Positions 27,897 through 37,528 of a stretch of DNA of 64,000 nucleotides are shown here, piece after piece. Each line of letters begins with the position of its first letter. Within the stretch, counting starts at the first letter, position 1. The notes beneath the pieces are model-generated. The model saw only the letters and a list, made by a program, of their open reading frames with translations. It had not been told where the DNA came from and did not search any database. The translations under genes were made by a program, and so were the position numbers. Source of the stretch: Pseudomonadota bacterium (GTDB taxonomy: Bacteria; Desulfobacterota; Desulfobacteria; Desulfobacterales; RPRI01); NCBI GenBank assembly GCA_018817425.1, contig JAHITX010000007.1, positions 62,001-126,000 on the forward strand. Reading direction: 5' to 3'.

Positions 27897-29016
27897 ACAC
27901 AAACTCAGAACCTTTCTTACAATCTGCGGCATTTGTGTTGCGATTCTTGCCTTCGGTTTGCTAAGAACTGTTATCAGCGCCTGGTATGCAGGAGTTGATG
28001 CATCTTCGGCTACCCGTCTTGTAACCCGTAATTCTATTTCTTTAATTTTCCCTCTGCCTATTTCCTACAAAGAGAAAATACGTAATGTGGATGGAGTAAA
28101 ACTAGTAGCTGCCGGAAGCTGGTTTGGAGCTTATTATATAAATGAAAAGAATTTTTTCGCAAACTTCACTGTTGAATCAAAGAACTATTTAGATCTTTAC
28201 CCCGAATTTGTGATACCTCCAGACCAGAAAAGCTCATATTTGCGAGAAAGAAAAGGTTGTGTTGTTGGTGAAAAACTTGCCAAAAGATTCGGCTGGAAAC
28301 TTGGAGATACCGTAGTATTAAAAGGAACAATTTATCCGGGAAACTGGGAATTTGTTGTAAAGGCCATATATAAGGGAAGCCATAAAAATATAGATGAAAG
28401 CCAGTTTTTCTTTCACTGGGAATATTTGAATGAAACCGTTAAAAAATTTGTGCCACGAAGAGCTGACCAGGTTGGCTTTTATATGATAGGAGTAAGATCT
28501 CCTGATATAGCAGCAACAACCGCGCGGGCGATAGATAAAATGTTTAAAAATTCCTATGCTGAAACACTGACGGAAACGGAAAAGGCCTTTCAGATGAGTT
28601 TTGTGTCTCTTACCCAGACAATTCTTACTGTAATAGAGCTTGTTACCATGGTTGTTATCGTAATTATAATGGTTGTTGTCGCAAATACTATGGCTATGTC
28701 CGTGCGTGAACGCATGAATGAATATGCGGTTTTGAAAACTCTTGGCTTCGGGGGTTTTTATATCACAGGGCTTATTTTAGGAGAATCATTGCTTATAACA
28801 TCTCTTGGAGGTCTTATGGGCATTATCGTGACATTTCCTGCGGCTGATGCCTTTGTAGGTGCTGTGGGAGATTTTTTTCCTATTTTCAATATTTCAAAAG
28901 AAACTATTTATCTTGATATTATTGCAAGTATTATTGTGGGAATTGTAGCTGCGGTTTTTCCGATCAAACAGGCGGTAACTGTTCCCATTGCAAGCGGGTT
29001 AGGAAGAATAGGATAA
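27862..29016 (+). CDS. ABC transporter permease, FtsX/MacB type (first)
   Basis: About 384 residues with an N-terminal helix (R-T-F-L-T-I-C-G-I-C-V), a periplasmic MacB-like core domain to about residue 260, and three C-terminal FtsX helices (V-V-I-V-I-I-M-V-V-V-A-N, then two more). The ATG at 27862 is chosen; a TTG seven codons upstream at 27841 is possible. Either start overlaps the ATPase gene (35 or 56 nt), indicating coupling. Confidence 0.88.
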   Translation: MLLKLLFRNAFRHKLRTFLTICGICVAILAFGLLRTVISAWYAGVDASSATRLVTRNSISLIFPLPISYKEKIRNVDGVKLVAAGSWFGAYYINEKNFFANFTVESKNYLDLYPEFVIPPDQKSSYLRERKGCVVGEKLAKRFGWKLGDTVVLKGTIYPGNWEFVVKAIYKGSHKNIDESQFFFHWEYLNETVKKFVPRRADQVGFYMIGVRSPDIAATTARAIDKMFKNSYAETLTETEKAFQMSFVSLTQTILTVIELVTMVVIVIIMVVVANTMAMSVRERMNEYAVLKTLGFGGFYITGLILGESLLITSLGGLMGIIVTFPAADAFVGAVGDFFPIFNISKETIYLDIIASIIVGIVAAVFPIKQAVTVPIASGLGRIG

Positions 29017-29023
29017 AAAAATA

Positions 29024-30190
29024 ATGGGGCTTTTGTTTTTTTATAGTTTTAGAAACTTGCTGGCAAGAAAACTTACCACATTTCTTACGGCTGCCGGGAT
29101 GTCTCTTGTTGTTTTTGTTTTTGCTTCGATAGTAATGCTTGCCGAAGGTTTGGAAAAAACACTCGTTGATACGGGAACATATGACAATGTTGTAGTTATC
29201 CGCAGATCCGCTGTTTCCGAAGTGCAAAGCGGAATAGAAAGACAGCAGGCTTCAATTGTTGAAACCAGCCCTCAAATTGCGATAGGAAATAAAGGACGTG
29301 CTCTTCTTGCAAAAGAACTGGTTGTTCTTATTACCCTTGAGAAGAAAGAGTCCAATACCGCGGCGAATGTTACTATAAGAGGAATTTCGGAAAATTCTTT
29401 AATTTTGCGGCCACAGGTAAAACTTATCTCAGGCCGTATGCCAAGACCCGGCACTTCGGAAATAGCTGTTGGAACGAGTATAGTAAAGGGTTTTAAAGAT
29501 ATCGGGATTGGGCAACCTCTTTCTTTTGGCATGCGGTCATGGAGAGTGGTAGGTATATTTGATGCGGGCAATACGGGTTATAGTTCGGAAATATGGGGAG
29601 ATGTTGAGCAGTTTATGCCGGCTTTCAGAAGGCCAGTTTATTCATCGGTTCTCTTTAGATTAAGAAAATCTTCCGAATTTGCGACATTTAAAAATAATAT
29701 TGAAAATGATCCAAGACTCACAGTTGAAGCAAAACGCGAAACCCAGTATTATAAAGAACAATCGGAAATGATGGCCCAATTTTTAAGGGTTTTAGGAGAA
29801 ACACTTACTCTCGTGTTTTCAATCGGTGCGATAGTAGGAGCAATGATAACAATGTATTCGGCTGTTGCAAACCGAACCGGTGAAATAGGAACCCTTCGTG
29901 CTCTTGGATTTAACCGGGGAACTATTCTTCTGGCTTTTCTCATGGAGTCTTTACTTCTTGGTTTGATAGGCGGAATTGTAGGACTTATTTTAGGTTCTTT
30001 TATGCAGTTTATAACTGTTTCAACAACTAATTTTCAGACATTTTCAGAACTTTCATTTAATTTTACGATTACATTTGAAATTATATATAAGTCGCTTTTA
30101 TTTTCTATTATAATGGGATTTGTCGGTGGAATACTTCCGGCATTCAGAGCATCGAGAATGAATGTTGTAGAAGCTTTGAAGGAAAATTAA
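29024..30190 (+). CDS. ABC transporter permease, FtsX/MacB type (second)
   Basis: 388 residues with the same layout as the preceding permease: an N-terminal helix (T-T-F-L-T-A-A-G-M-S-L-V-V-F-V), an extracytoplasmic core domain, and three C-terminal helices with E-I-G-T-L-R-A-L-G-F. The two permeases probably form a heterodimer. Gap to the previous gene 7 nt. Confidence 0.88.
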   Translation: MGLLFFYSFRNLLARKLTTFLTAAGMSLVVFVFASIVMLAEGLEKTLVDTGTYDNVVVIRRSAVSEVQSGIERQQASIVETSPQIAIGNKGRALLAKELVVLITLEKKESNTAANVTIRGISENSLILRPQVKLISGRMPRPGTSEIAVGTSIVKGFKDIGIGQPLSFGMRSWRVVGIFDAGNTGYSSEIWGDVEQFMPAFRRPVYSSVLFRLRKSSEFATFKNNIENDPRLTVEAKRETQYYKEQSEMMAQFLRVLGETLTLVFSIGAIVGAMITMYSAVANRTGEIGTLRALGFNRGTILLAFLMESLLLGLIGGIVGLILGSFMQFITVSTTNFQTFSELSFNFTITFEIIYKSLLFSIIMGFVGGILPAFRASRMNVVEALKEN

Positions 30191-30193
30191 TTT

Positions 30194-30838
30194 ATGAAAG
30201 CATTTGATACAGGAAGAAGGCAGGTTAATGTGTTAAAAGATATCAGCTTTCATGTTGAAAAAGGTGAGATTATCGCATTAAAGGGAAAATCAGGATCAGG
30301 TAAAACCACTCTTTTAAATTGTTGTTGCGGTCTGGAAAGCCCTGACAGCGGTAAAGTTGTATGTTCCGGCATTGATTTAAAAGCACTAACTGCTAAGCAG
30401 TTGTCAAAATTATTACGAACAAAAACCGGATTTGTTTTTCAGCAGGGAAATCTTCTTTCTTATCTAACCGTATCTGAAAACATCTCTTTTCCACTTCATT
30501 TAAATAATGAAACATCTGCCAGGATTAAATTAAGAGTTTCGGAACTATTATCTATTATAGGGATGAAAGATGCGCAAAATGCTTTGCCTTCCGAGCTTTC
30601 CGGCGGAGAGACCTTAAGGGTTGCTGTAGCAAGAGCACTTTCCCATAAACCTGAAATGCTTTTTGCAGATGAACCTACTGCAAGTCTTGATACTGCCACA
30701 GGAAAATCAGTTTTATCTCTGATACGGGATCTTAGCCGTATGCAGAAAAGCACGGTAGTATTTTCAACACATGATCCTGAATTATTATCAATGGCCGATC
30801 TGGTTTTTGAACTAAAAGACGGTGAGTTAAGTTATTGA
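30194..30838 (+). CDS. ABC transporter ATPase, second, short N-terminus
   Basis: 214 residues with Walker A G-K-S-G-S-G-K-T-T, Q-loop F-Q-Q-G-N, signature L-S-G-G-E-T-L-R-V-A-V-A-R-A, Walker B M-L-F-A-D-E-P-T and H-loop S-T-H-D. The permease stop TAA (30188-30190) is in the same frame two codons upstream, so the start cannot be moved back. The usual first beta strand and much of the A-loop region are missing (about 10 residues). The motifs are otherwise intact, so it may still work, perhaps in a heterodimer with the first ATPase. Confidence 0.88.
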   Translation: MKAFDTGRRQVNVLKDISFHVEKGEIIALKGKSGSGKTTLLNCCCGLESPDSGKVVCSGIDLKALTAKQLSKLLRTKTGFVFQQGNLLSYLTVSENISFPLHLNNETSARIKLRVSELLSIIGMKDAQNALPSELSGGETLRVAVARALSHKPEMLFADEPTASLDTATGKSVLSLIRDLSRMQKSTVVFSTHDPELLSMADLVFELKDGELSY

Positions 30839-30888
30839 AAAAGCTGATTTGCAGCGGCGTATAATTATATTTTTAAAGGATCAACATA

Positions 30889-31107
30889 ATGAAAAAAATA
30901 TGTCTCATACTTATTCTTGCTATTACGGGATGTGCATATATGGGAATACATGGAAAATCCATTCAAAATTTTCCTGATATACACGAGGGTGTCATTGGCG
31001 ACAGCCAATGTTTGTCCTGCCATCATCCAGATAATGCCAATGAAGCTCCGGCAAGTCCTCATCCTAAATTTACAGGATGCCTGAAATGCCATAATGATAA
31101 ACTGTAA
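30889..31107 (+). CDS. Small diheme c-type cytochrome lipoprotein
   Basis: 72 residues. The lipobox I-T-G-C (Cys at about residue 15) follows a short hydrophobic signal. Two heme attachment motifs, C-L-S-C-H and C-L-K-C-H, lie in the remaining 57 residues along with two more histidines (H-H-P, P-H-P) as possible distal ligands. It should be anchored on the periplasmic side. AAAGGA precedes the ATG. It is 50 nt after the ABC operon and on the same strand, so the two may be co-transcribed. Confidence 0.85.
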   Translation: MKKICLILILAITGCAYMGIHGKSIQNFPDIHEGVIGDSQCLSCHHPDNANEAPASPHPKFTGCLKCHNDKL

Positions 31108-31237
31108 ATGCTAAGCTTTGGAGAGAGCCTGTTATTTATATAAAAAGTATATTCATTGAATCTTCATAATGTTTGTTTTTATAATAGATGATAATTGTGA
31201 AATGGATATATAATCGATACGAGGCATAATTAAAAAC

Positions 31238-32275
31238 ATGAAAAATAAAAAACAAACACGAAAAAGATTAGGCGCTTTAAGTATTGTTGCAATGGTAACT
31301 TTTTTTATAATTGCAGGATTTTTTGCTTTTGAACTCTATGTCATATCTGCCCGGCAAGGTTCAGATGCACCACTTCCTTCCAACTTCGGCAATTTTATTA
31401 AAAATCGGGAGAGTTTGGAAAACCAACCTGACAAAAAGTCTTTTTCATTTGCGGTGATAGGAGATACAAGAAGTGTTGGTACCTTTGAACGACTGGCGGA
31501 AAAGCTGCGGGTTCTTCCAATAGATTTTGCAGTTTTACTGGGTGACTGTGCTGACAATGCAACAGAAGATGATCACCGGTATTTCCGGGCGGAATGTGCG
31601 GAGGAATTTTCTATGCCTTTTCCCGTTTTTTACGTGCCGGGAAATCACGATGTTAATGAGAAAAGCTTTCCGATTATGCGTTTTGAGCATGACTACGGGC
31701 CCAGTATTTTTAGCTTTGAATACCAGCACTGTCTTTTTATTTTTCTTCGCATTCTTGGAGAAACCTATCCCAGTCAGGAAAGTATAGATTTTCTTAATAA
31801 AATGCCGGAAGAACATATTTTAAAATTTAAGAAACGATTTGTTTTTATGCATATCCCTCCTCCGGTCAGCAGCGTCTTTTCTTCTAAAATGTTTGATAAA
31901 AGTGATGAATTGATCTCACTTTTTAAAAAAAAGAGAATTGATTATGTATTGGCGGGTGACTACCACGGCTATGCGCGAATAAATACCGGGCAAACAAATT
32001 ATATCATAACCGGTGGCGGTGGAGCACATCTGCATGAGGATAAACATAAGCAATTTAATCATGCCATTGTAATCACTATTGACAAGGATGAGGAGTCTGA
32101 GTGGATTCTTCCTGTGAATGCATCAGTTGATATTGAAGACAAGATAGAAAAATATGCCATAGAACGGGTCTGGCCTTATTTTTCAGGAAATATGTTGTTT
32201 ACATATACGTTGAATGTATTTGCTTTGCTTGTTATGAGCTTAGCTGTATGGTTAATTATCAGATACAGGAAATAA
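31238..32275 (+). CDS. Membrane-anchored calcineurin-like metallophosphoesterase
   Basis: 345 residues with an N-terminal (about 15-37) and a C-terminal (about 320-342) transmembrane helix enclosing a phosphoesterase domain. Metal motifs: A-V-I-G-D-T-R, L-L-G-D-C-A-D, P-G-N-H-D-V-N, M-H-I-P and A-G-D-Y-H-G-Y. With both ends in the membrane, the catalytic domain should face the periplasm (inference from the charges at the N-terminus). Substrate unknown. It lies 120 nt upstream of the giant transporter gene. Confidence 0.85.
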   Translation: MKNKKQTRKRLGALSIVAMVTFFIIAGFFAFELYVISARQGSDAPLPSNFGNFIKNRESLENQPDKKSFSFAVIGDTRSVGTFERLAEKLRVLPIDFAVLLGDCADNATEDDHRYFRAECAEEFSMPFPVFYVPGNHDVNEKSFPIMRFEHDYGPSIFSFEYQHCLFIFLRILGETYPSQESIDFLNKMPEEHILKFKKRFVFMHIPPPVSSVFSSKMFDKSDELISLFKKKRIDYVLAGDYHGYARINTGQTNYIITGGGGAHLHEDKHKQFNHAIVITIDKDEESEWILPVNASVDIEDKIEKYAIERVWPYFSGNMLFTYTLNVFALLVMSLAVWLIIRYRK

Positions 32276-32395
32276 CCGAATAGACTAAGATCAATAATAT
32301 CTAAGAGTTGTTTGGCATGATAGTGAAATTTATTAAAGTATGTTATGTTACCCATATAATTAACCAAAAAATTATCAGAAATGAGTAAGTAAAAT

Positions 32396-35300
32396 ATGGC
32401 ACAGGATAAAAAACTCGGAACTTTCGGTGGAGTATTCACGCCTTCAATCTTAACTATTCTTGGCGTTATAATGTATATGCGCCTGCCCTGGATTGTAGGA
32501 CAGGCCGGATTTGTTCTTACGCTTGGCATTATACTGGTGGCACATATTGTTTCCATATGCACAGGTCTCAGTGTTTCATCCATAGCAACCGATAAAAAAG
32601 TAAAGGCCGGCGGAACCTACTATATAATTTCCCGAAGTATAGGTCTCTCTATCGGCGGAACGCTTGGTATTGCACTTTTTTTTGGAATGTCATTAAGCAT
32701 TAGTTTGTATTTAATAGGCTTTTCCGAAAGTTTTTTAGGGTTTTGGGGTCTGCCGATTACAAAAGATACAATCCGGTTTACCGGAACTATAGCTATTATC
32801 CTTGTAGGCACTTTGGTTATGATCAGTACTTCTCTGGCAATAAAAACGCAATATATTATTATGACTACGATTGTCTTGTCCCTTCTTACCATTCTTTTCG
32901 GAAAAGGCGATTTTGCACCGGCAAAACCTCTTATTAATCCAGTGACAACTTCTGTTCCACTTATCATGCTGTTTGCTATTTATTTCCCGGCTGTAACAGG
33001 CTTTGAGGCTGGGGTATCAATGTCAGGAGACCTTAAAGATCCAAAAAAATCTATTCCCATTGGAACAATAAGCGCCATTGCCTTAGGTTTGCTTGTTTAT
33101 ATTGGTCTTGCAGCATTTTTTTCTTTCCGGATTAATTCCGACCAGTTGGTGAACAATCCGAATATTTTACTTGAATTATCATTTTATTCACCTCTGCTTG
33201 TAGCCGGCATTTGGGGAGCAACATTATCTTCTGCTATAGGCAGTATATTAGGAGCGCCCCGTATTCTACAGGCAACATCATCAGACGGAATTACACCCCG
33301 TATTTTTGCCAAAGGCTACGGTAAGACAAATGAACCGCGAAATGCCCTTATACTGTCTTTTATAATAGCGGAAGCAGGCATTCTTATAGGGGAGTTGAAT
33401 CTGATAGCAAGAGTAGTGTCAATGTTTTTTATCACCACATACGGCTTTTTAAATTTAAGCTGTGCCATAGAAAAATGGGCAAGTACGGATTTTCTGCCTT
33501 CCTTTAAAATCCCGGCCTGGGTAAGCATTATCGGAGCAGTAGTATGTTTTATCTTAATGCTTGAACTGGATTTTATAGCTCTGATAGGTGCGGTTATTAT
33601 TATGAGTTCCATATTTCTTTTTCTTAAGAAAAAAGAACTGACACTGGATTCAGGCGATACATGGGAAGGTGTCTGGTCTTCCATATTAAGATACGGACTA
33701 AACCATCTTGATCGTACTGTTAAACAACAGAGAAACTGGCGCCCTAATATTGTTCTTTTCAGCGGTGGGACAGTAGCTCGCCCCCATTTGCTGGAATTTG
33801 GCCGCTGGCTTGTACATAAGCGCGGAATTATTTCTAATTTTAATTTGGTCGAAAACAAGAATGTCAGTCATATTATCCCCAAAGTTCAGCAAACGCTTAA
33901 TGAAAATGATTTCGAATTTTCCGGTATCTTTACAAGGCATATGGAAGTAAACGATATTTATGAAGGAATGGAAACCATAACTAAAGTATATGGCTTTTCC
34001 GGTATCGAGCCTAATTCGGTTATGCTCGGCTGGGCGCGAACTAGTAAGCAACCCGAAAAATTTGCCCAGGTGATAAAAAGTTTCAAAAATCTTGATTATA
34101 ATATTTTTCTGCTCGACTACCATTTTGAAAAAGGGTTTGGTTCTCATAAAACAATAGATCTATGGTGGGGCGGCGGCAGCAATTCGGTGTCTTTAGGGCT
34201 GACATTGATAAAGTTTTTGAAAATGACCGAAGAATGGGAAGACACAAATGCCAGAATTTTTATTATAAATGAAGATTCTACATTAAACGATATAATATAC
34301 AGAAACATAAATAATGTAATTGAAGAATACAGAATTGAAGCCGGTATAAAAATAATCAACAACAACATCGATCGAAGTTCCGTTAATGAAATTATTGCCC
34401 AAGAGTCTCAGGATTCGGATCTTGTAATACTAGGATTAACAGATGTAGAAAAGGAAAACGTTGCCCAGTACATATCGGATACGGATAATATCCTTAAAAC
34501 ATTGGGCACAGTCTTATTAATTCAAGCATCTTCCTTTTTTAAACCTATTCATACCGGGCTTGAAAGGGCGAAGGAAATTAAACAAACCAGAATTATGCCA
34601 GACAATAATATTGGTTATGATTATATTCCGCCATCGCTTGTTTTGCCTAAGAATAAAGTGCTTGCAGACAGTATGGCTGATATTAATACAAAAACAGAAG
34701 AAGCATTTGCCAGATATCAACAGGGTTCAGTAAAAATCATCCATGCTGAAAACCTTTTATTGTTAAAAGAAATCGAAAAGCTGATTGAAAGAAACATCAA
34801 TGAACTTAAAGAAGCTTTTCCCGATAAAAGTCATTTTGAAGTGCTATCTATCAAAAAAGCTTTGTCGCATACATTCAGTAACTATCTCTTTAACTCAAAC
34901 CGGATTGTTCAGAGTTTTCAGGATACTACACTGTTAGAGCAAAAAGATAGTTTGTCAGCAGGCCTTCAGGCGCTCCTTGTGGAATTACAAAAAATACATA
35001 ACGATAGCCCATCCGAATTAAATATATTTATTGAGTCTGCCCAAACTCATGAAATTGCAAACAGGACTTCAATTTGGGAAAAAATTAAGATAAAAAGTGG
35101 GGATATGGCAATCCGGCGTAAAATCCGGATGCGGTTATTTGCTAATACCTTAATAAAACAAATTGAACAGGATGTAGTTTATAAGCATCTACAGGCTTTT
35201 GGATTGCAAAACTACAACCTGATATCGGATTTACAAAAATTATTTATTTTCGTATCAGACAGTCTTATTAATATTGGGCTGGAACTTGAAAAAGATAGTA

Positions 35301-37528
35301 TAGATGAAACAATATTTGATCAGGAAATAACAAAAATAAAAGTGAAATTACAATCGGTTCTCGATAATTGTCAGAAAGACTACCGGAACTCATCGGATGA
35401 GCTGCGACAAAACCTTTATCAGATTATGCAGATGATGTCTATTGATCTGGAAAGTGCTAATGTAAACCGCATCATAAAAAAGAAAAATAAACAACTTAAT
35501 AAAATACGGTTATCTGATATACAATTGCAGGAAATTCCCGATACATGGTTTAATCATCAAAGATTAATCGTGAATTCATTGATTGAAGATTTAACCATTA
35601 AAAATTTTCAAAACCGCATAAATACTATTCTTGATCGATTCATCAATGGAATAAAATTAAGTATAGGAAATAATTTTTCAAGCAGGCTATATAAATTAGA
35701 GACAGACTTGAAATCGATTAATTCAGAAGAAAAAGAGGATATAAACTGGCCAGTTTTTTTACAGGGAATAATTAATCCGGAATCCTTATTTAATGAACTG
35801 CTTAAAGATATACAAGCAGCGGAAGAAGAATTGCCTGATACCATTGAACTAATGACGGAAGAATCATGTGAAAAAATTGAGCAGGAACAGTTCTGTGATG
35901 TCTTAATGTTAAATATCAATTTACTTCGCTATGCAGGTTTCCTGATCGAAACGGAACTTATTGATCCGCTTCGGCAACATATATCCGAGCTTTCCGGCAG
36001 TCTTAAAAAAACAAACGATATAGCTCAGGATGTAGTCAGATTTACAAATCATAATCTCTCGCTTTTATCTGATGCCAACAATGCCGATTCCAATGAAAAG
36101 GAAGTTCCCGATTTGTCAGTTATTGTAAAAAGCGGCCTTGACAGGATAAGCGCTGAAAAAAACAATATTGAAAAACTTCAGCAAAATCTCCAGGCAGAAT
36201 TTAAACGCCTGCTTGGCGCAACATTTGAAAAAATGAGTCCTTATCTAATATCAAAAACTGCCGGAGAATTAAAGCAAACTATCCGCACAAGAGAAAGCCG
36301 CAAAATATTTACACAAGCAGTAAAAATATCCGAATGGCTGAAAACACAGAGCAAAGATCTTGTGGTCAGGCTTATCTACCAAAAAAGCGAAGGGATTTTG
36401 TTTGCAAAAAAAATAAGCAGAGTTTCCGCAACTTATCAGACCGAAACAGGCCACCTGCTTGCAATGGTAAAATTGCTGACACCGGATAATGAAATAAACC
36501 GTATACTGCCTTTTTATTACAAACAATTATTTTTGGGCAACCAGATAATCGGCAAAGAATTTATAATTGATAGAAAATATGAAATGGATTGTGCAAAAAA
36601 AGCTATCGATTTATATCGCCAGGGATACAATGGAGCATTGCTTATTATAGGAGACAGGCACTCCGGCAAATCGACTCTTTGCAGATCTATAACTGGCAAG
36701 TATTTTGAACGCAACAAAATCTTTAATGTATTTCCACCTGATGGTGGAAGTATAGATCCGAATGAATTTAAAAATCGCTTAACAGACATGCTGAAACAAA
36801 ACGGTGATTATGAAAAGGCGTTCAATAATCTTGAACAAAACAGTGCTATTATCTTTCATGACATGGAACTTTGGTGGGAACGCAGCAGTAAAGGATTTGC
36901 CGTAATAGAAGAAATGATGAATCTGATATACAAATATGGTGATAAATGCTTTTTTATAGTAAATACAGGGAGGCACAGTTTTAAATTTATTAACAGGCTA
37001 AAACCGATTGAAAATGCTTTTATCAGCGCGATTGAATGCCAGCCGTTTGATTCTGAAGAGCTGCAGGAGGCGATACTGCTTCGACATCGTTCCACAGGCT
37101 TAAAATTTCAACTGGGCAGGCTAAATGAAGATTCCATTTCAAATTTTCGTCTTGCCGGATTATTTAATAAATATTTCGATATTTCAAATGGCAACGTAGG
37201 TCAGGCCATACATTACTGGATCAGTAATATTGTGAAGGTAAATCCGCTTACCATAGATATCAGAACTCCAATTGCTGCCAACAATCAGGCTCTGAAAAAA
37301 TTGAATATGGACTGGTTGATTACTCTTCAGCAATTTATGCTGCACAAACATCTTAGTGATATCCGGCTTAAACAGCTTCTTGGCGGTGACGAAGAAAAAA
37401 CAGATCTCATGGTTCAAGCCCTTAAGAGAAGCGGGATTATAAAGGAAATACGTCCGGGGGTCATGCAAATTAGTCCTTATATCCAACCTTTAATTACTAA
37501 TTGTTTAGAAGAAATGGATCTCTTATGA
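32396..37528 (+). CDS. SLC12-like cation-chloride cotransporter fused to helical and P-loop ATPase domains
   Basis: 1710 residues, no internal stop. Residues 1-425 hold about 12 transmembrane helices of the APC superfamily (G-T-F-G-G-V-F-T-P-S-I-L near the start, F-A-I-Y-F-P-A-V-T-G-F-E-A-G in helix 6). Residues 430-730 match the cytosolic domain of SLC12 transporters (N-W-R-P-N-I-V-L-F-S-G; E-P-N-S-V-M-L-G-W). Residues 740-1380 are charged and helical, with no family I recognise. Residues 1410-1710 contain a P-loop G-D-R-H-S-G-K-S-T-L at about 1420 and a Walker B-like I-I-F-H-D-M-E-L-W at about 1484, followed by an AAA/STAND-like tail. The likely role is electroneutral ion/Cl- symport with nucleotide-dependent control. 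The stop overlaps the MscS-like gene (ATGA). Confidence 0.85.
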   Translation: MAQDKKLGTFGGVFTPSILTILGVIMYMRLPWIVGQAGFVLTLGIILVAHIVSICTGLSVSSIATDKKVKAGGTYYIISRSIGLSIGGTLGIALFFGMSLSISLYLIGFSESFLGFWGLPITKDTIRFTGTIAIILVGTLVMISTSLAIKTQYIIMTTIVLSLLTILFGKGDFAPAKPLINPVTTSVPLIMLFAIYFPAVTGFEAGVSMSGDLKDPKKSIPIGTISAIALGLLVYIGLAAFFSFRINSDQLVNNPNILLELSFYSPLLVAGIWGATLSSAIGSILGAPRILQATSSDGITPRIFAKGYGKTNEPRNALILSFIIAEAGILIGELNLIARVVSMFFITTYGFLNLSCAIEKWASTDFLPSFKIPAWVSIIGAVVCFILMLELDFIALIGAVIIMSSIFLFLKKKELTLDSGDTWEGVWSSILRYGLNHLDRTVKQQRNWRPNIVLFSGGTVARPHLLEFGRWLVHKRGIISNFNLVENKNVSHIIPKVQQTLNENDFEFSGIFTRHMEVNDIYEGMETITKVYGFSGIEPNSVMLGWARTSKQPEKFAQVIKSFKNLDYNIFLLDYHFEKGFGSHKTIDLWWGGGSNSVSLGLTLIKFLKMTEEWEDTNARIFIINEDSTLNDIIYRNINNVIEEYRIEAGIKIINNNIDRSSVNEIIAQESQDSDLVILGLTDVEKENVAQYISDTDNILKTLGTVLLIQASSFFKPIHTGLERAKEIKQTRIMPDNNIGYDYIPPSLVLPKNKVLADSMADINTKTEEAFARYQQGSVKIIHAENLLLLKEIEKLIERNINELKEAFPDKSHFEVLSIKKALSHTFSNYLFNSNRIVQSFQDTTLLEQKDSLSAGLQALLVELQKIHNDSPSELNIFIESAQTHEIANRTSIWEKIKIKSGDMAIRRKIRMRLFANTLIKQIEQDVVYKHLQAFGLQNYNLISDLQKLFIFVSDSLINIGLELEKDSIDETIFDQEITKIKVKLQSVLDNCQKDYRNSSDELRQNLYQIMQMMSIDLESANVNRIIKKKNKQLNKIRLSDIQLQEIPDTWFNHQRLIVNSLIEDLTIKNFQNRINTILDRFINGIKLSIGNNFSSRLYKLETDLKSINSEEKEDINWPVFLQGIINPESLFNELLKDIQAAEEELPDTIELMTEESCEKIEQEQFCDVLMLNINLLRYAGFLIETELIDPLRQHISELSGSLKKTNDIAQDVVRFTNHNLSLLSDANNADSNEKEVPDLSVIVKSGLDRISAEKNNIEKLQQNLQAEFKRLLGATFEKMSPYLISKTAGELKQTIRTRESRKIFTQAVKISEWLKTQSKDLVVRLIYQKSEGILFAKKISRVSATYQTETGHLLAMVKLLTPDNEINRILPFYYKQLFLGNQIIGKEFIIDRKYEMDCAKKAIDLYRQGYNGALLIIGDRHSGKSTLCRSITGKYFERNKIFNVFPPDGGSIDPNEFKNRLTDMLKQNGDYEKAFNNLEQNSAIIFHDMELWWERSSKGFAVIEEMMNLIYKYGDKCFFIVNTGRHSFKFINRLKPIENAFISAIECQPFDSEELQEAILLRHRSTGLKFQLGRLNEDSISNFRLAGLFNKYFDISNGNVGQAIHYWISNIVKVNPLTIDIRTPIAANNQALKKLNMDWLITLQQFMLHKHLSDIRLKQLLGGDEEKTDLMVQALKRSGIIKEIRPGVMQISPYIQPLITNCLEEMDLL

